From JBBDIP01 sp040880305 (GTDB taxonomy: Bacteria; Bacillota; Sulfobacillia; Fermentithermobacillales; Fermentithermobacillaceae), in the NCBI GenBank assembly GCA_040880305.1, contig JBBDIP010000043.1, positions 1 to 64,000 of the forward strand: DNA of 64,000 nt. Reading direction: 5' to 3'. Below, piece by piece: positions 45,885-55,043 of the stretch; within the stretch, counting starts at the first letter, position 1, and every line of letters begins with the position of its first letter. Made by a program: the position numbers and the translations under genes. Under the pieces are notes generated by a model. The model ran no database searches, was not told the DNA's origin, and worked only from the letters and a program-made list of their open reading frames with translations.

Positions 45885-46189
45885 CAGACACCGGCAACTT
45901 CCATACTGCCATCGTTGAAGGTAAAGCGGGGTACATACGCATACGGCAGATGCTCCCCAATCCCGATAAGGATATGGATGTTCTCAAGGAGTTCATGGCG
46001 ACAGCGGGGTCTCTGCCTGCCCTCATAATTGACATCCGAGGCAAGGAAACTCATACAAAGCCCGACATCCTTGTCGAGATGACCGCTGCCGATCTTGTTA
46101 CCTACATGAACGCAATCAGCAAGCGCTTGACTGGACCGGATCTCTCGTGGGATGTTGTGCTCAGAAAATGCCTGACGGAAGACAAGTAA
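45885..46189 (+). pseudogene. Internally deleted S41 copy (copy 4)
   Basis: The frame reads TGNFHTAIVEGKAGYIRIRQML, then LPALIIDIRG, and jumps directly to ETHTKPDILVEMTAADLVTYMN, ending CLTEDK. The two parts align with copy 1 at 39060-39220 and 39714-39863, so about 490 bp including the SSAES catalytic region are gone. The remaining open frame (79 residues from ATG-like 45950) cannot be active. Confidence 0.85.
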
Positions 46190-46231
46190 GAACTGGGTGT
46201 TGAACGCCCACGATGACCCAAAGAGACACTT

Positions 46232-46300
46232 GTCAGTAGCATCCGCCGTGGGGGGTACCCGATATCATCCACGAAGTGAAAGCCAAGGCCCTTCTTCAGG
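46232..46300 (+). pseudogene. Decayed 5' end of a radical SAM gene copy
   Basis: GTCAGTAGC followed by GGGGGGTACCC and a frame reading DIIHEVKAKALLQAQ matches the start of the radical SAM gene at 39868-39940, and lies after copy 4 in the same order. It breaks off after about 70 bases. It shows that the S41/radical SAM junction was duplicated as a block. Confidence 0.75.
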
Positions 46301-46355
46301 CCCAGCGGGCAAGAGAGCGATCCACATCGGCTGTAAACTGGGAAGGAGGATAGGC

Positions 46356-47030
46356 TTGAACCGGATGAACGGATGTCACGATTCGCAGGCGGATTCATAT
46401 GACAAGCAGGTTCTGGCAGATCCCGGCGACTACATTCGAGAGAACTATTTTGGGATATTGGACAGGGTAGCAGAGCTTATCCCGGTTGGTCGAAGCCTTC
46501 GGATTCTGGACATAGGGATAGGAACAGGGCTCCTAACAGAGCGAATGCCGCAGAAGATGGATCTCTACGGGATAGACATATCTCCCAAGATGATGGACAA
46601 AATCCGCGAAAAGGGCCTCCCAGTGCAACTGAAGGTAGGAAGTTTTCTAGACATTCCTTTCCCTGACAGCCATTTTGACAGAATTGTGTCGACCTTCGCT
46701 TTTCATCACCTTACGCCCGAAGAGAAGGAAAAGGCCTACGCTGAAATGCACAGAGTGCTGAAGCCCGATGGGTTCATCATCATCGGCGACTTCATGTTTG
46801 AGAGTGAAGCACAAGCCGACCGGCTGTCCCAGCGGTTTCGCAGCGAGGGGCGAACGGATATGCTTGAGGAATTCGAAGAGGAGTGTTTTACCTACATAGA
46901 CAGTGCTACTGCGTCTCTGAGTCGCCTCGGATACAATGTTTGCTACGAAAGAGGTTCTACACTGTCCTGGATAATCAGGGCCACGTCCACGAACTCTCAG
47001 AAACACGATGGTCGGGGAGACAGGACTTGA
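46356..47030 (+). CDS. Class I SAM-dependent methyltransferase overlapping tRNA-Pro
   Basis: A UbiE-like class I methyltransferase: LRILDIGIGTGLLTERM (motif I), LYGIDISPKMMDKI, IPFPDSHFDRIVSTFAFHHLT, and YAEMHRVLKPDGFIIIGDF. TTG 46356 is 7 bases after GGAAGGAGG at 46341-46349, giving 224 residues. The last 19 bases run antisense into tRNA-Pro. The substrate is unknown. Confidence 0.85.
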   Translation: MNRMNGCHDSQADSYDKQVLADPGDYIRENYFGILDRVAELIPVGRSLRILDIGIGTGLLTERMPQKMDLYGIDISPKMMDKIREKGLPVQLKVGSFLDIPFPDSHFDRIVSTFAFHHLTPEEKEKAYAEMHRVLKPDGFIIIGDFMFESEAQADRLSQRFRSEGRTDMLEEFEEECFTYIDSATASLSRLGYNVCYERGSTLSWIIRATSTNSQKHDGRGDRT

Positions 47031-47084
47031 ACCTGCGGCCTCGTGGTCCCAAACCACGCGCGCTGCCAACTGCGCCACTCCCCG
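47012..47084 (-). tRNA. tRNA-Pro (TGG anticodon)
   Basis: The minus strand reads CGGGGAG at the 5' end paired with CTCCCCG, D arm GCGC...GCGC, anticodon stem CGTGG/CCACG around TTTGGGA (anticodon TGG), and T arm GCAGG TTCAAGT CCTGT. The discriminator is A; CCA is not encoded. It is 73 nt. Confidence 0.95.
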
Positions 47085-47143
47085 ACTCATACTCACATTA
47101 TACGGTTTTGCAGGAGAAGGGCAAACAGAGGATAAGAGGGGAG

Positions 47144-48541
47144 ATGTTCTCCATGGATCCCATCCAGGACAGGCTGGCGCCTGTTCTGCACCAGTTGGTG
47201 CTAGACCTTGAACATAGGTTTCCATATGCATCCGCGCTGGTTAAGCGCAGCCGTACGCTCAGCGTTAGATCCTCGTCCAGTGAGGAACGGGTTGATGAGG
47301 TCGGGCCGACGGCGGGTGCGGTGTTTGCAGCGTGGAACGGTGAGCGCTTTTGCGAGGTAGCTACGGGCGACCTGTCAGTGAACGGGCTTGCAGCTGCCGC
47401 CAAGGAGTTGGCGGGGAGGGCAGGCCGGGTGAAGGCCGGAGACGGCGCCCTCGAAGTCCCCACCGGCCCGGCGACCAGCCTATCGTACCGGACTCCGCAG
47501 CAGATCGACCCCGATACTGTCTCTCTTGAACAGAAGGTGGATCTCTGCCGCAAGGGGCGCGAGCGCGCAGCCTCCCTGGACCCCAGGGTCGTCGAGGCGC
47601 AGTGCTCCTACACGGAGGATCACGTCGAGAGCCTGTTTGTAAGCCGGCTCTCTGAGATGTCCCAGAGGATAGGCCGCGTGACCTTCGGCTTTAACGACGT
47701 CTTCCGCGAAGGCGGGGTGGTCCGCTACGACGGCGAGGCCAACGGAGGCACCGGCGGCTTCGAACTGGCGACCATTGACGAATCCCAGTGGAATGACGTG
47801 GCCTCGCGAATCCTCGGCCTGCTCAAGGCTACTCCTGTCGAGCCGGGGTACTACGGCGTTGTGGTATCCCCCAGCGCGGCCGGCTTGATCGCTCACGAGG
47901 CCTTCGGCCACGGGGTGGAGACCGACATGTTTCTGAAGGGCAGGGCCAAGTCCCGGGAGTACCTGGGGAAGGCGGTCGGCTCTCTGAAGGTGAACCTGTT
48001 CGACGACCCAACCTACCCTGGAGGATACGGCGCTTACGGTTTCGATGACGAAGGGCAGCCCGCATCCAAAACTCAGATCCTGCGAAACGGCGTGTTCATC
48101 CAGGGTCTGACCGACCTGAATTCCGCGATGCGGCTTGGGATCCCGCGCACGGCTAACGGGCGCAGGCAGGATGTTAACAAGGCGTATCCCAGGATGACCA
48201 ATACCTACTTTGGAACCGGCGAAGACCGGCTAGAAGATATGATCAGCAGTATCGATCGGGGCATTTACCTGGGCCCGACGGAAAGTGGGATGGAGGACCC
48301 CAAGGACTGGGGAGTCCAGTGCATCCTCGCTTGGGGGCGCGTCATCGAGCACGGGAAGCTCACTGACAAGTTCCACCCGCAGGTCGGCCTGACCGGGTAC
48401 GTCCCCGACCTCCTCGGAAGCATCGACATGGTTGGACGGGATATCAAGTTGTACGGCGGAGGCTGCGGGAAGGGCTACAAGGAATTCGTCCGAGTGGGAA
48501 TGGGTGGCCCTCACCTGAAGATGAAAGCGAGGTTGGGCTGA
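47144..48541 (+). CDS. tldD: Metalloprotease TldD
   Basis: TldD and TldE form a zinc protease used in microcin B17 maturation, CcdA degradation and, in some natural product clusters, peptide processing. The metal site is HEAFGHGVETDM (H-E-x3-H) near residue 245; C-terminal GYVPDLLGSIDMVGRD and GCGKGYKEFVRVGMGGPH complete the family. ATG 47144 follows AGGGGA; ATG 47153 is also possible. The TGA stop overlaps the tldE ATG by one base. Confidence 0.95.
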   Translation: MFSMDPIQDRLAPVLHQLVLDLEHRFPYASALVKRSRTLSVRSSSSEERVDEVGPTAGAVFAAWNGERFCEVATGDLSVNGLAAAAKELAGRAGRVKAGDGALEVPTGPATSLSYRTPQQIDPDTVSLEQKVDLCRKGRERAASLDPRVVEAQCSYTEDHVESLFVSRLSEMSQRIGRVTFGFNDVFREGGVVRYDGEANGGTGGFELATIDESQWNDVASRILGLLKATPVEPGYYGVVVSPSAAGLIAHEAFGHGVETDMFLKGRAKSREYLGKAVGSLKVNLFDDPTYPGGYGAYGFDDEGQPASKTQILRNGVFIQGLTDLNSAMRLGIPRTANGRRQDVNKAYPRMTNTYFGTGEDRLEDMISSIDRGIYLGPTESGMEDPKDWGVQCILAWGRVIEHGKLTDKFHPQVGLTGYVPDLLGSIDMVGRDIKLYGGGCGKGYKEFVRVGMGGPHLKMKARLG

Positions 48542-49830
48542 TGTTGGAGGCGATCGTCCAAGCCCTCAAGGGTAACAAGGGGGTTCACGACTGGCAGATC
48601 CGGAAGGTCCGCACCGTCCAGCATGAGATCTACCTCATCGGCGAATCGGTGGAGAGCGAGCGCTCAGTCCTAGCTGAAACCGCCGCCGTGATCCTATACC
48701 ACGATCAGGATGGGAAGAGAGGCTCGTCAACACTGACCTTTGCCTCTGGTGAGATGGAGGATTGCGCGGCCAGGATCGATCGAGCGGTGTACATGGCTTC
48801 TCTGGCCGGGAACCCTGCTCATGCCTTGCCCGGGCCGTTCGTTCAACCGGACGTCCGAGTAAGGGATGCCGCTCTCGCCGAGCGTCCAGGTGAGACCATC
48901 GAGGGGTGGCGCGGAGCGCTTCTAACCACAGTCAAGTCCGAACCCAAGGTTAGGCTGTCGGCTGCCGAGTTCTTTGTCTATGACGACCAGATCGAGTTCC
49001 TGAACAGCCAGGGCGCCGCGTACTCATATCCGGCGACCCGCGCCTTCATGGAGTTTGTCCTGGTCTCCCGAGATGAAGGGCTTGAGTCTGAGAACTACCA
49101 CTCGTTGAGGGTACGTTCAGCCGCGGACCTGGACATGGCAGCAGTGGCGGGGGAGCGGGCGGCCTTCGCCCGCGACATGCTGCGTGTCTCTATGCCCAAG
49201 ACGCAGACCGGTCCCGTAGTCATCAGCGGGGACTCGTTGGGCAACCTGTTCGATCCTTTCTTCTCCCGATCCGATGCCCGGTCGCTCTACCGCGGCATCT
49301 TCAAGACCAAGATCGGCGACAGCCTGCTTAGCCAGGAGATCAAGGGCGATGGGCTCGACCTGGCAATCGACAGGACGATTCCCTTTGGGACGCTTTCCGC
49401 CCCCGCCGATGAGGAGGGATTGCCTGCGCAGCGTGTAGAGATCCTCAAGGGTGGCCGCGTCCGGAGCATCATGGCGAACAAGAGGTTCGCCGACTACTTG
49501 GGCATTCGGGCCACAGGCACTTCCGGCAACGTCGTGGTCGGACCCGGGACCGCTTCCGAGGCGGAGCTAATCCAGGGCCCGGGAATCCAATTGGTCTCTT
49601 TCGCTGACCTCCGAGCGAACCCAGTGACCGGCGACTTCGTGAGCGAAATCAGGCTGGGATACGAAATTGGGGCCGCCGGGACCAAGCGGCCGCTGAAGGG
49701 CGGGTCTGTCGCCGGCAACGTGCTCGACGCCTTCTGCGATTGCCGGATGAGCAGGGAAATGATGAAGTCAGGCGACTACCATGGACCGAAGTCCATCCGG
49801 TTCAACAAGCTTGTGATCTCGGGGGAGTGA
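48541..49830 (+). CDS. tldE: TldE/PmbA-type partner protease subunit
   Basis: This is the non-metal partner of TldD: NLFDPFFSRSDARSLYRGIFKTKIGDSLLS and FADYLGIRATGTSGNVVVG near the C-terminus, with FCDCRMSREMMKSGDYHG at the end and no H-E-x3-H motif. Start codon ATG 48541 overlaps the tldD stop (TGATG). 429 residues fit the family. Confidence 0.93.
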   Translation: MLEAIVQALKGNKGVHDWQIRKVRTVQHEIYLIGESVESERSVLAETAAVILYHDQDGKRGSSTLTFASGEMEDCAARIDRAVYMASLAGNPAHALPGPFVQPDVRVRDAALAERPGETIEGWRGALLTTVKSEPKVRLSAAEFFVYDDQIEFLNSQGAAYSYPATRAFMEFVLVSRDEGLESENYHSLRVRSAADLDMAAVAGERAAFARDMLRVSMPKTQTGPVVISGDSLGNLFDPFFSRSDARSLYRGIFKTKIGDSLLSQEIKGDGLDLAIDRTIPFGTLSAPADEEGLPAQRVEILKGGRVRSIMANKRFADYLGIRATGTSGNVVVGPGTASEAELIQGPGIQLVSFADLRANPVTGDFVSEIRLGYEIGAAGTKRPLKGGSVAGNVLDAFCDCRMSREMMKSGDYHGPKSIRFNKLVISGE

Positions 49831-49832
49831 AA

Positions 49833-51299
49833 CTAGACTCGGATCTCCTTCCACTTCCCCGTCCCAAATCGCCACCTGAACAGCAGTGAGCGCAAGATGA
49901 GATCCAGGACCATGGCGTACCATGCTCCTTGCAGGTGCAGGCCAAGAGTTCCCACCAACAGGTAGGTCAAGACCACCCGTACGCCCCAGGCGCTGGCGCC
50001 GGTAATGTACATGACCCACGCGGTGTCGCCCGCGCCACGCAGGCTGCCCGCAAGGACGTGGTTCACCGCCATGAACGGTTGCGCAATCGCTACGATTCGC
50101 ACGACGCTGGCTCCCAAAGCAACAACCTCGGGGTTGTCGGGGATGAACAGCTTCACCACGACCGGAGCGAAGATGAACAGCAAGACACCGGCGCAGCCCA
50201 TGGCGAGGGTGGCAATCTGTTGGGAGCGTCTGGCGGCCTTCTCCGCGTTCACATGATCGCCCGCCCCCAGGTACTGGCCCACAAGAGTAGTAGCGGTGGC
50301 CCCGAAACTAAAGCCCAGGACAAGCGATATGGACTCGGTGCGAAGCGCGATTTGGTGCGCAGCGTAGGCGGCGGTGCCGAGGCCTGCGATTGCTCTGGTG
50401 TACACAAGCTGGGCCCCGCGAAGGGTGAGCCTTTCGCCCGAGGCGGGTACGCCAATACGCAGCACATTACCCAGCGCCTCTTTGTCGGGCCTGAAAGACC
50501 CTTTCAACCACTCCTTCAGGGGGTTCGGACGGGTTGTAGTGATGCCGATTATCATAAGCATCCCGACGAACCTGGCGAAGGCGGTTGCCAGTCCGGCGCC
50601 TTCGGCGTCCATCTGGGGGAATCCGTAGTTGCCGCCGATGAGCAGGTAATTGCCGACCAAATTCAGGCCGTTCACGACCATCCCGACCCACATCGGCAGC
50701 TTGGTGTCGCCTGAACCGCGCAGACCTGCGGCGAAGGTCATGGTCACATACTCGAAGACCAAAGACAGGCCCTTCCACCAGAAGTACTTGGTGCCCTGCG
50801 CGATTACATCCGCCTCGGCTCCCATGAGCTTAAGGCAGGTCCCTGCGAACGCAGAGAAGATGAGGAAGGAGATGATGCCGATGACGGCCGCGATAAGCAG
50901 GGATTGTCGCAAAGTCTGTTGGGCCTCTTCGTTCCTGCCTGCGCCGACGCGCCGCGCGATGACCGAGGTCGTACCGACTCTGATAGCGTCGAAGAAGCCG
51001 GTCGCGATCATCGAGATCTGGTTGGAAAGTCCGACTGCGGCGACGGCGGCCGCGCCTACTCGCCCGACCATAGCCATGTCGGCCGAATCGACGACCGACT
51101 GGAGGAGTCTTTCAGCGATGAGAGGACCCGCGAGGAACCATATGTTCTGCTCTACGCTGCGGCCGAGTAGGTCGAGCTTCCGGACTCGTCCACGCTGCAA
51201 TGGCGCAGCTTCAGCTGCGGCCTCATCCGCCGGGGGCTGGACCTGGGCCTGCGATTCGTCTTTGTAGGTGTTGTCTGGTTCCTGTTGCTCTCTAGGCAT
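49833..51299 (-). CDS. MATE-family efflux transporter
   Basis: About twelve hydrophobic helices with the MATE signatures FLAGPLIAERLLQSVVDSADMAMVGRVGAAAVAAVGLS and ATTLVGQYLGAGDHVNAEKAARR. The N-terminal ~45 residues are charged and Gln/Glu-rich, before the membrane domain. It would export cationic compounds using Na or H. I place the start at ATG 51299, after GCGGGGAC. It is convergent with tldE. Confidence 0.92.
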   Translation of the reverse strand: MPREQQEPDNTYKDESQAQVQPPADEAAAEAAPLQRGRVRKLDLLGRSVEQNIWFLAGPLIAERLLQSVVDSADMAMVGRVGAAAVAAVGLSNQISMIATGFFDAIRVGTTSVIARRVGAGRNEEAQQTLRQSLLIAAVIGIISFLIFSAFAGTCLKLMGAEADVIAQGTKYFWWKGLSLVFEYVTMTFAAGLRGSGDTKLPMWVGMVVNGLNLVGNYLLIGGNYGFPQMDAEGAGLATAFARFVGMLMIIGITTTRPNPLKEWLKGSFRPDKEALGNVLRIGVPASGERLTLRGAQLVYTRAIAGLGTAAYAAHQIALRTESISLVLGFSFGATATTLVGQYLGAGDHVNAEKAARRSQQIATLAMGCAGVLLFIFAPVVVKLFIPDNPEVVALGASVVRIVAIAQPFMAVNHVLAGSLRGAGDTAWVMYITGASAWGVRVVLTYLLVGTLGLHLQGAWYAMVLDLILRSLLFRWRFGTGKWKEIRV

Positions 51300-51398
51300 T
51301 GAAGAAGTCCCCGCTCGGATATTTAGGGTACAAAACAATCACCAAGAATCATATTACGCCCAGCGTGCAAAGGTCAACGTGTCAGAAGGAGAGCGATC

Positions 51399-51632
51399 CT
51401 GCTGAGAGTCACCAAGACTGACCTCCGGATGACGGCTTGGTCCAGCACCCGGTTTCCCGGGTTTGCGCTCGGCGGAATCCCCTACGGAGGGGTTGGCGTC
51501 GTCGTGATGTGTTCAACCAGGTCTCTCAGGGGGATCATACTGATCGAGACAGGGAAGAAGAAGTACGGCGTGACCCCAGCCGACGAGGCGGAGTTCCTCT
51601 CGGAATTGGAGGGGTTCTTGGAGGCGCGGTGA
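51399..51632 (+). CDS. Small bacterial PH-domain-like protein
   Basis: The frame beginning at CTG 51399 (or CTG 51402, with AGAAGGAGAG at 51384-51393) reads LRVTKTDLRMTAWSSTRFPGFALGG and continues through CSTRSLRGIILIETGKKKYG, YGVTPADEAEFLSELEGFL, a pattern seen at the end of bacterial PH-like domains (strand plus a final helix preceded by T-P-A-D). ATG 51429 is a weaker start because it lacks a ribosome site. It overlaps the next gene (TGATG). Function unknown. Confidence 0.6.
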   Translation: MLRVTKTDLRMTAWSSTRFPGFALGGIPYGGVGVVVMCSTRSLRGIILIETGKKKYGVTPADEAEFLSELEGFLEAR

Positions 51633-52333
51633 TGAACGGGATCCTCTGGGTGGCGGTAGCGGTGACCATCGTGGTCGGGGCGATTGCCGCGTGGACCTGG
51701 GATGCTTGGAGCAGGGACCGCAATATCCTGATCGCGTTCCTCATCGGGCTACCGCTCAGCGCGCTGGCGAATGTCTACGTGAAGACCCCGGTCATCACCG
51801 GCATTGAGCGTATCACCTGGCCTTCGGTGTCCGGCTCCGCTCCGTGGAGGTTCCTTTGGTTGGTGCTCTGGGTCGCGCCTTTGGTGGAGGAGGCGGCCAA
51901 ACTTTTGCCCCTGGCAGTGCCCGATATCCGGCAGTCCCTTGCCTCGCCGCGGATGCCCTTTCGGTATGGGATGGCTTCAGGGTTTGGGTTTGGGTTGGGC
52001 GAAGCGTGGTACCTGGCCTGGGGGATATCCCAGAGCCGGATGGACGCCGGCCTGCCGTTTTATTACTTCACGGGCTTCATGTCCGAGCGCCTGCTTGTTG
52101 CGTTCGCTCACGGTGTCATGACTTCAGTGGCCGTAAATGGCGTCGCCTCGAGCGGCGCCTCAGCGCCAGGCGGATACGCGGGAGCGGTCGCGCTTCACGC
52201 ACTGCTCAACGCCGGCGCGCTTGCATATCAGGCGGGTCTCATCGGTTCTTCTGCTTCAAACATTGCCATGCTGGTCTCCATCATCGTATTGGCAGTCGTC
52301 TTCGAGAGAATGCGGCAAGTCGTGAATGTTTAG
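51632..52333 (+). CDS. PrsW/CPBP-like membrane protein
   Basis: An integral membrane protein of 233 residues. It has a paired Glu motif WVAPLVEEAAKLLPLA, SERLLVAFAHGVMT with a conserved His, and LHALLNAGAL with another His; this E-E...H...H arrangement fits intramembrane proteases of the PrsW/CPBP type, known to cleave anti-sigma factors or modify peptides. ATG 51632 overlaps the preceding gene's stop. The substrate is unknown. Confidence 0.72.
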   Translation: MNGILWVAVAVTIVVGAIAAWTWDAWSRDRNILIAFLIGLPLSALANVYVKTPVITGIERITWPSVSGSAPWRFLWLVLWVAPLVEEAAKLLPLAVPDIRQSLASPRMPFRYGMASGFGFGLGEAWYLAWGISQSRMDAGLPFYYFTGFMSERLLVAFAHGVMTSVAVNGVASSGASAPGGYAGAVALHALLNAGALAYQAGLIGSSASNIAMLVSIIVLAVVFERMRQVVNV

Positions 52334-52397
52334 CACACAGTAGGAAACAGCCCGTCCTCGGCGAAGATGTAACCGTCAGAAAGGAGTGACCCCTACC

Positions 52398-54965
52398 ATG
52401 GCGGCAAAAGCACCCTCTCCCAAGATCACTACCCCCGAAGAGTTTTTCGGCTATAGGCTTGGTTCTGACAGGAAGATCGCGCGTTGGGACAAGATCGTCG
52501 AGTACTTCTACAAGATTCAGTCCGAATCAAACGCCGTAAAGGTGGTGGACATGGGCCCGTCCACCGAAGGCAACCCATTCCTCCTCACGATCATCTCGTC
52601 TCCCGAGAACCTTGCGAATCTGGAGCATTACAGGGAGATCAACGGGAAGATCGCCGATCCCCGCGGCCTCACCGAGGAGGCAGTCAAGGCGCTGGTCAAA
52701 GAGGGCAAGGCGGTGGTGTGCCAAAGCATGAGCCTTCACGCCACCGAGATCGGCGGAACCCAGATGGCTCCCGAACTTGCCTATGACCTCATTGCCGGCG
52801 ACTGTGAGGACAACAAGCGGATCCTCGAAAACGTCATTTTCCTCATGGTTCCGTGCTTCAACCCTGACGGCCAGATCATGGTCACAGACTGGTACGACAA
52901 GTGGCTGGGGACAGAGTACGAGGGCGGCAATACGCCGTTTTTGTACCACAAGTACGCGGGCCACGACAACAACCGCGACGCGTTCGCATTGAACCTTCCT
53001 GAGTCCCGCTACATGGCGAAACTTGTGTTTACCGAGTGGCACCCGCAGGCTTACCAGGACCACCACCACATGGGGCCCAACGGCGCCCGCCTGTTCCTTG
53101 CGCCCTACTCCGACGCTATCCGCCCTCATGCCGACCCCTTGGTGTGGCGCGAGGACTCGTGGTTTGGCGCGCACATGGCGTACACCCTCGAGGAGCAAGG
53201 CAAGACCGGCATCCTCAACAACGCCCAGTACCCCGGGTGGGGCCATTTCGGTTTCCACTGGATCACGACTCACCACAACATAGCAGGCATGCTGACCGAA
53301 TCAGCCAGCGCCAGGCTCGCGACCCCGCTGTACGTGCACCCTCACCAGCTCCGCGGGGCCAGCCAGAAGACGATGCCCAAGTACGAGGCCCAGACCAACT
53401 TCCCGCACCCCTGGCCGGGCGGATGGTGGCGCCTGCGTGACATAGTTGAGCAGCAGAAGATTTCCGCGTGGGCCCTCTTGGACATCTGCGCCAGGTACAG
53501 GGAGAAAGTCCTTTGGAACGCCTACCTCAAGGCCTCGCGCCAGACGGTGCGCGGCGCCGAAGGGAAGCCTTATGCCTTTGCCATTTCGCCGTGCAGGAAC
53601 AATGACCCGCTCACAGCGCTAAAACTGGTCGAGCTGATGCTCCTCCAGGGCGCGGAGGTGAAGCGGTCGAAGAAGGAGTTCAGGGTCGGCGGCCAAGTAT
53701 TCCCCGAGGGCACCTACGTCCTCTTCATGGATCAGCCCAAGATGGGTGTCCTGAAGTTCCTCTTGGGGCGCACATTCTACCCGGACAGCTACTGGACCAG
53801 GAACCCCGACGGCTCGCCAATCATGTACGATACCGCGACCGATACAATCGGGGAGTTCATGGGCGTGGACGTGGTCGCCATCGATCCCAAGTTCGCGGGC
53901 GAGTTCGAGGTCGTGACCAAGGTCTCGAAGGTACAGCCCGAGGTCAAAGACGCGGCCGGTTATCTGCTGGATCCCAGGCTCAACGACACCTTCCTGGCCG
54001 TCAACCGCCTCCTCAACAAGGGCGCCAAGATATGGAGGCTGGACGGGCCCGTCAAGGGGAGCGAGGATGCGCACTGCTCTTGCGCTCCTCTCGTTGGCGC
54101 CTTCTACGTTGAAAGCGTCGCTGGCCTCAAGGACACCATCCTGGGTGTCTCCAAGGACTTCGGCGTGCCGTTCATCCCGGTGAGCGCAGCGCCTGACGTA
54201 ACCAAGCGCGAGGTCAAGCACCTCCGCGTCGGCATGTACCAGAGGTACTGGGGCGGCAACATGGATGAAGGATGGACCCGGTATGTCCTGGATAAGTTCG
54301 AGTTCCCCTACGTGTCCATCATGGACGCCGACGTGAAAGGCGGGGAACTTGCTGATAAAGTGGACGTTCTAATCATCCCCGGCGACAGGACCAGGCTGCT
54401 GATGGGGCCGGACAACGTCCCCGAAACCAACCCCAACGCCAGGGCATGGCCCATTCCCGCGATGCCACCCGAGTTCAAGACGGGGCTGGGCAAGGACGGG
54501 CAGAAGGCAGTCGCCGAGTTCGTGAAGGACGGCGGCAAGCTGGTGGCGATGGATACGTCCTCGGACTGGGTCATCGAGACCTGTGGGCTGAAGGTGCGGA
54601 ACGTGGTGGCTAACGCCAGTTGGAAGGACTTCTACTGCAACGGCTCCACGCTGCACGTGAACGTCCACACCTGCGACAGGCTAGCGTATGGCATGCCCGA
54701 GCAGGCGCTGGTGTTGAACCAGGGTAGCCCGACGTTCGAGATAACCGAGATGACTAAGCCCGAGGACTACCGGATCGTCGCCGAGTATCCGGCCGGCGAC
54801 CTGCTTCAGAGCGGCTGGCTCATCGGTGCCGAGAAGATGGTCGGAAAGCCATGCATGATAGCCGCCAAGTGCGGTAAGGGCGAAGTCGTCCTCATCGGCT
54901 TCAGAACCCAGTTCAGGGCCCAGGCCCACGGGACGTTCAAGTTCCTGTTCAACTGCCTTCTGTAG
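52398..54965 (+). CDS. M14-family carboxypeptidase-like protein with C-terminal glutaminase-like domain
   Basis: The N-terminal half has the M14 zinc ligands in SLHATEIGG (H-x-x-E) and the late His and substrate-binding NNRDAFALNLPES, with WHPQAYQDHHHMGPNG. The catalytic Glu region is TESASARLATPL. Residues after about 600 form a class I glutaminase-like domain (LIIPGDRTRLL...). No signal peptide is visible, so it is probably cytoplasmic. ATG 52398 follows AAGGAGTGA with proper spacing. The substrate is unknown; the family includes D,L- and peptidyl cleavage. Confidence 0.85.
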   Translation: MAAKAPSPKITTPEEFFGYRLGSDRKIARWDKIVEYFYKIQSESNAVKVVDMGPSTEGNPFLLTIISSPENLANLEHYREINGKIADPRGLTEEAVKALVKEGKAVVCQSMSLHATEIGGTQMAPELAYDLIAGDCEDNKRILENVIFLMVPCFNPDGQIMVTDWYDKWLGTEYEGGNTPFLYHKYAGHDNNRDAFALNLPESRYMAKLVFTEWHPQAYQDHHHMGPNGARLFLAPYSDAIRPHADPLVWREDSWFGAHMAYTLEEQGKTGILNNAQYPGWGHFGFHWITTHHNIAGMLTESASARLATPLYVHPHQLRGASQKTMPKYEAQTNFPHPWPGGWWRLRDIVEQQKISAWALLDICARYREKVLWNAYLKASRQTVRGAEGKPYAFAISPCRNNDPLTALKLVELMLLQGAEVKRSKKEFRVGGQVFPEGTYVLFMDQPKMGVLKFLLGRTFYPDSYWTRNPDGSPIMYDTATDTIGEFMGVDVVAIDPKFAGEFEVVTKVSKVQPEVKDAAGYLLDPRLNDTFLAVNRLLNKGAKIWRLDGPVKGSEDAHCSCAPLVGAFYVESVAGLKDTILGVSKDFGVPFIPVSAAPDVTKREVKHLRVGMYQRYWGGNMDEGWTRYVLDKFEFPYVSIMDADVKGGELADKVDVLIIPGDRTRLLMGPDNVPETNPNARAWPIPAMPPEFKTGLGKDGQKAVAEFVKDGGKLVAMDTSSDWVIETCGLKVRNVVANASWKDFYCNGSTLHVNVHTCDRLAYGMPEQALVLNQGSPTFEITEMTKPEDYRIVAEYPAGDLLQSGWLIGAEKMVGKPCMIAAKCGKGEVVLIGFRTQFRAQAHGTFKFLFNCLL

Positions 54966-54995
54966 TCTTGGTCAAGGAGAGCTGATGGATTGGAG

Positions 54996-55017
54996 TGGGG
55001 CCCGATTTTGGGCCCCA
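54996..55017 (+). terminator. Perfect hairpin between the M14 gene and ggt
   Basis: TGGGGCCC at 54996-55003 pairs with GGGCCCCA at 55010-55017, loop GATTTT. No long T-tract follows; it may tune expression of the next gene rather than end the transcript. Confidence 0.5.
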
Positions 55018-55043
55018 TGTTCAATAGAGGAGGAATCTCTGGC

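Noticed and set aside
38273..47084. Prophage or IS-borne island
   Set aside because: No integrase, transposase or terminal repeats were recognised; the evidence for transfer is only the duplications, the toxin-antitoxin pair and the tRNA overlap.
46883..47143. Long N-terminal extension of TldD
   Set aside because: It is an antisense read through tRNA-Pro; ATG 47144 has a ribosome site and gives the normal N-terminus.
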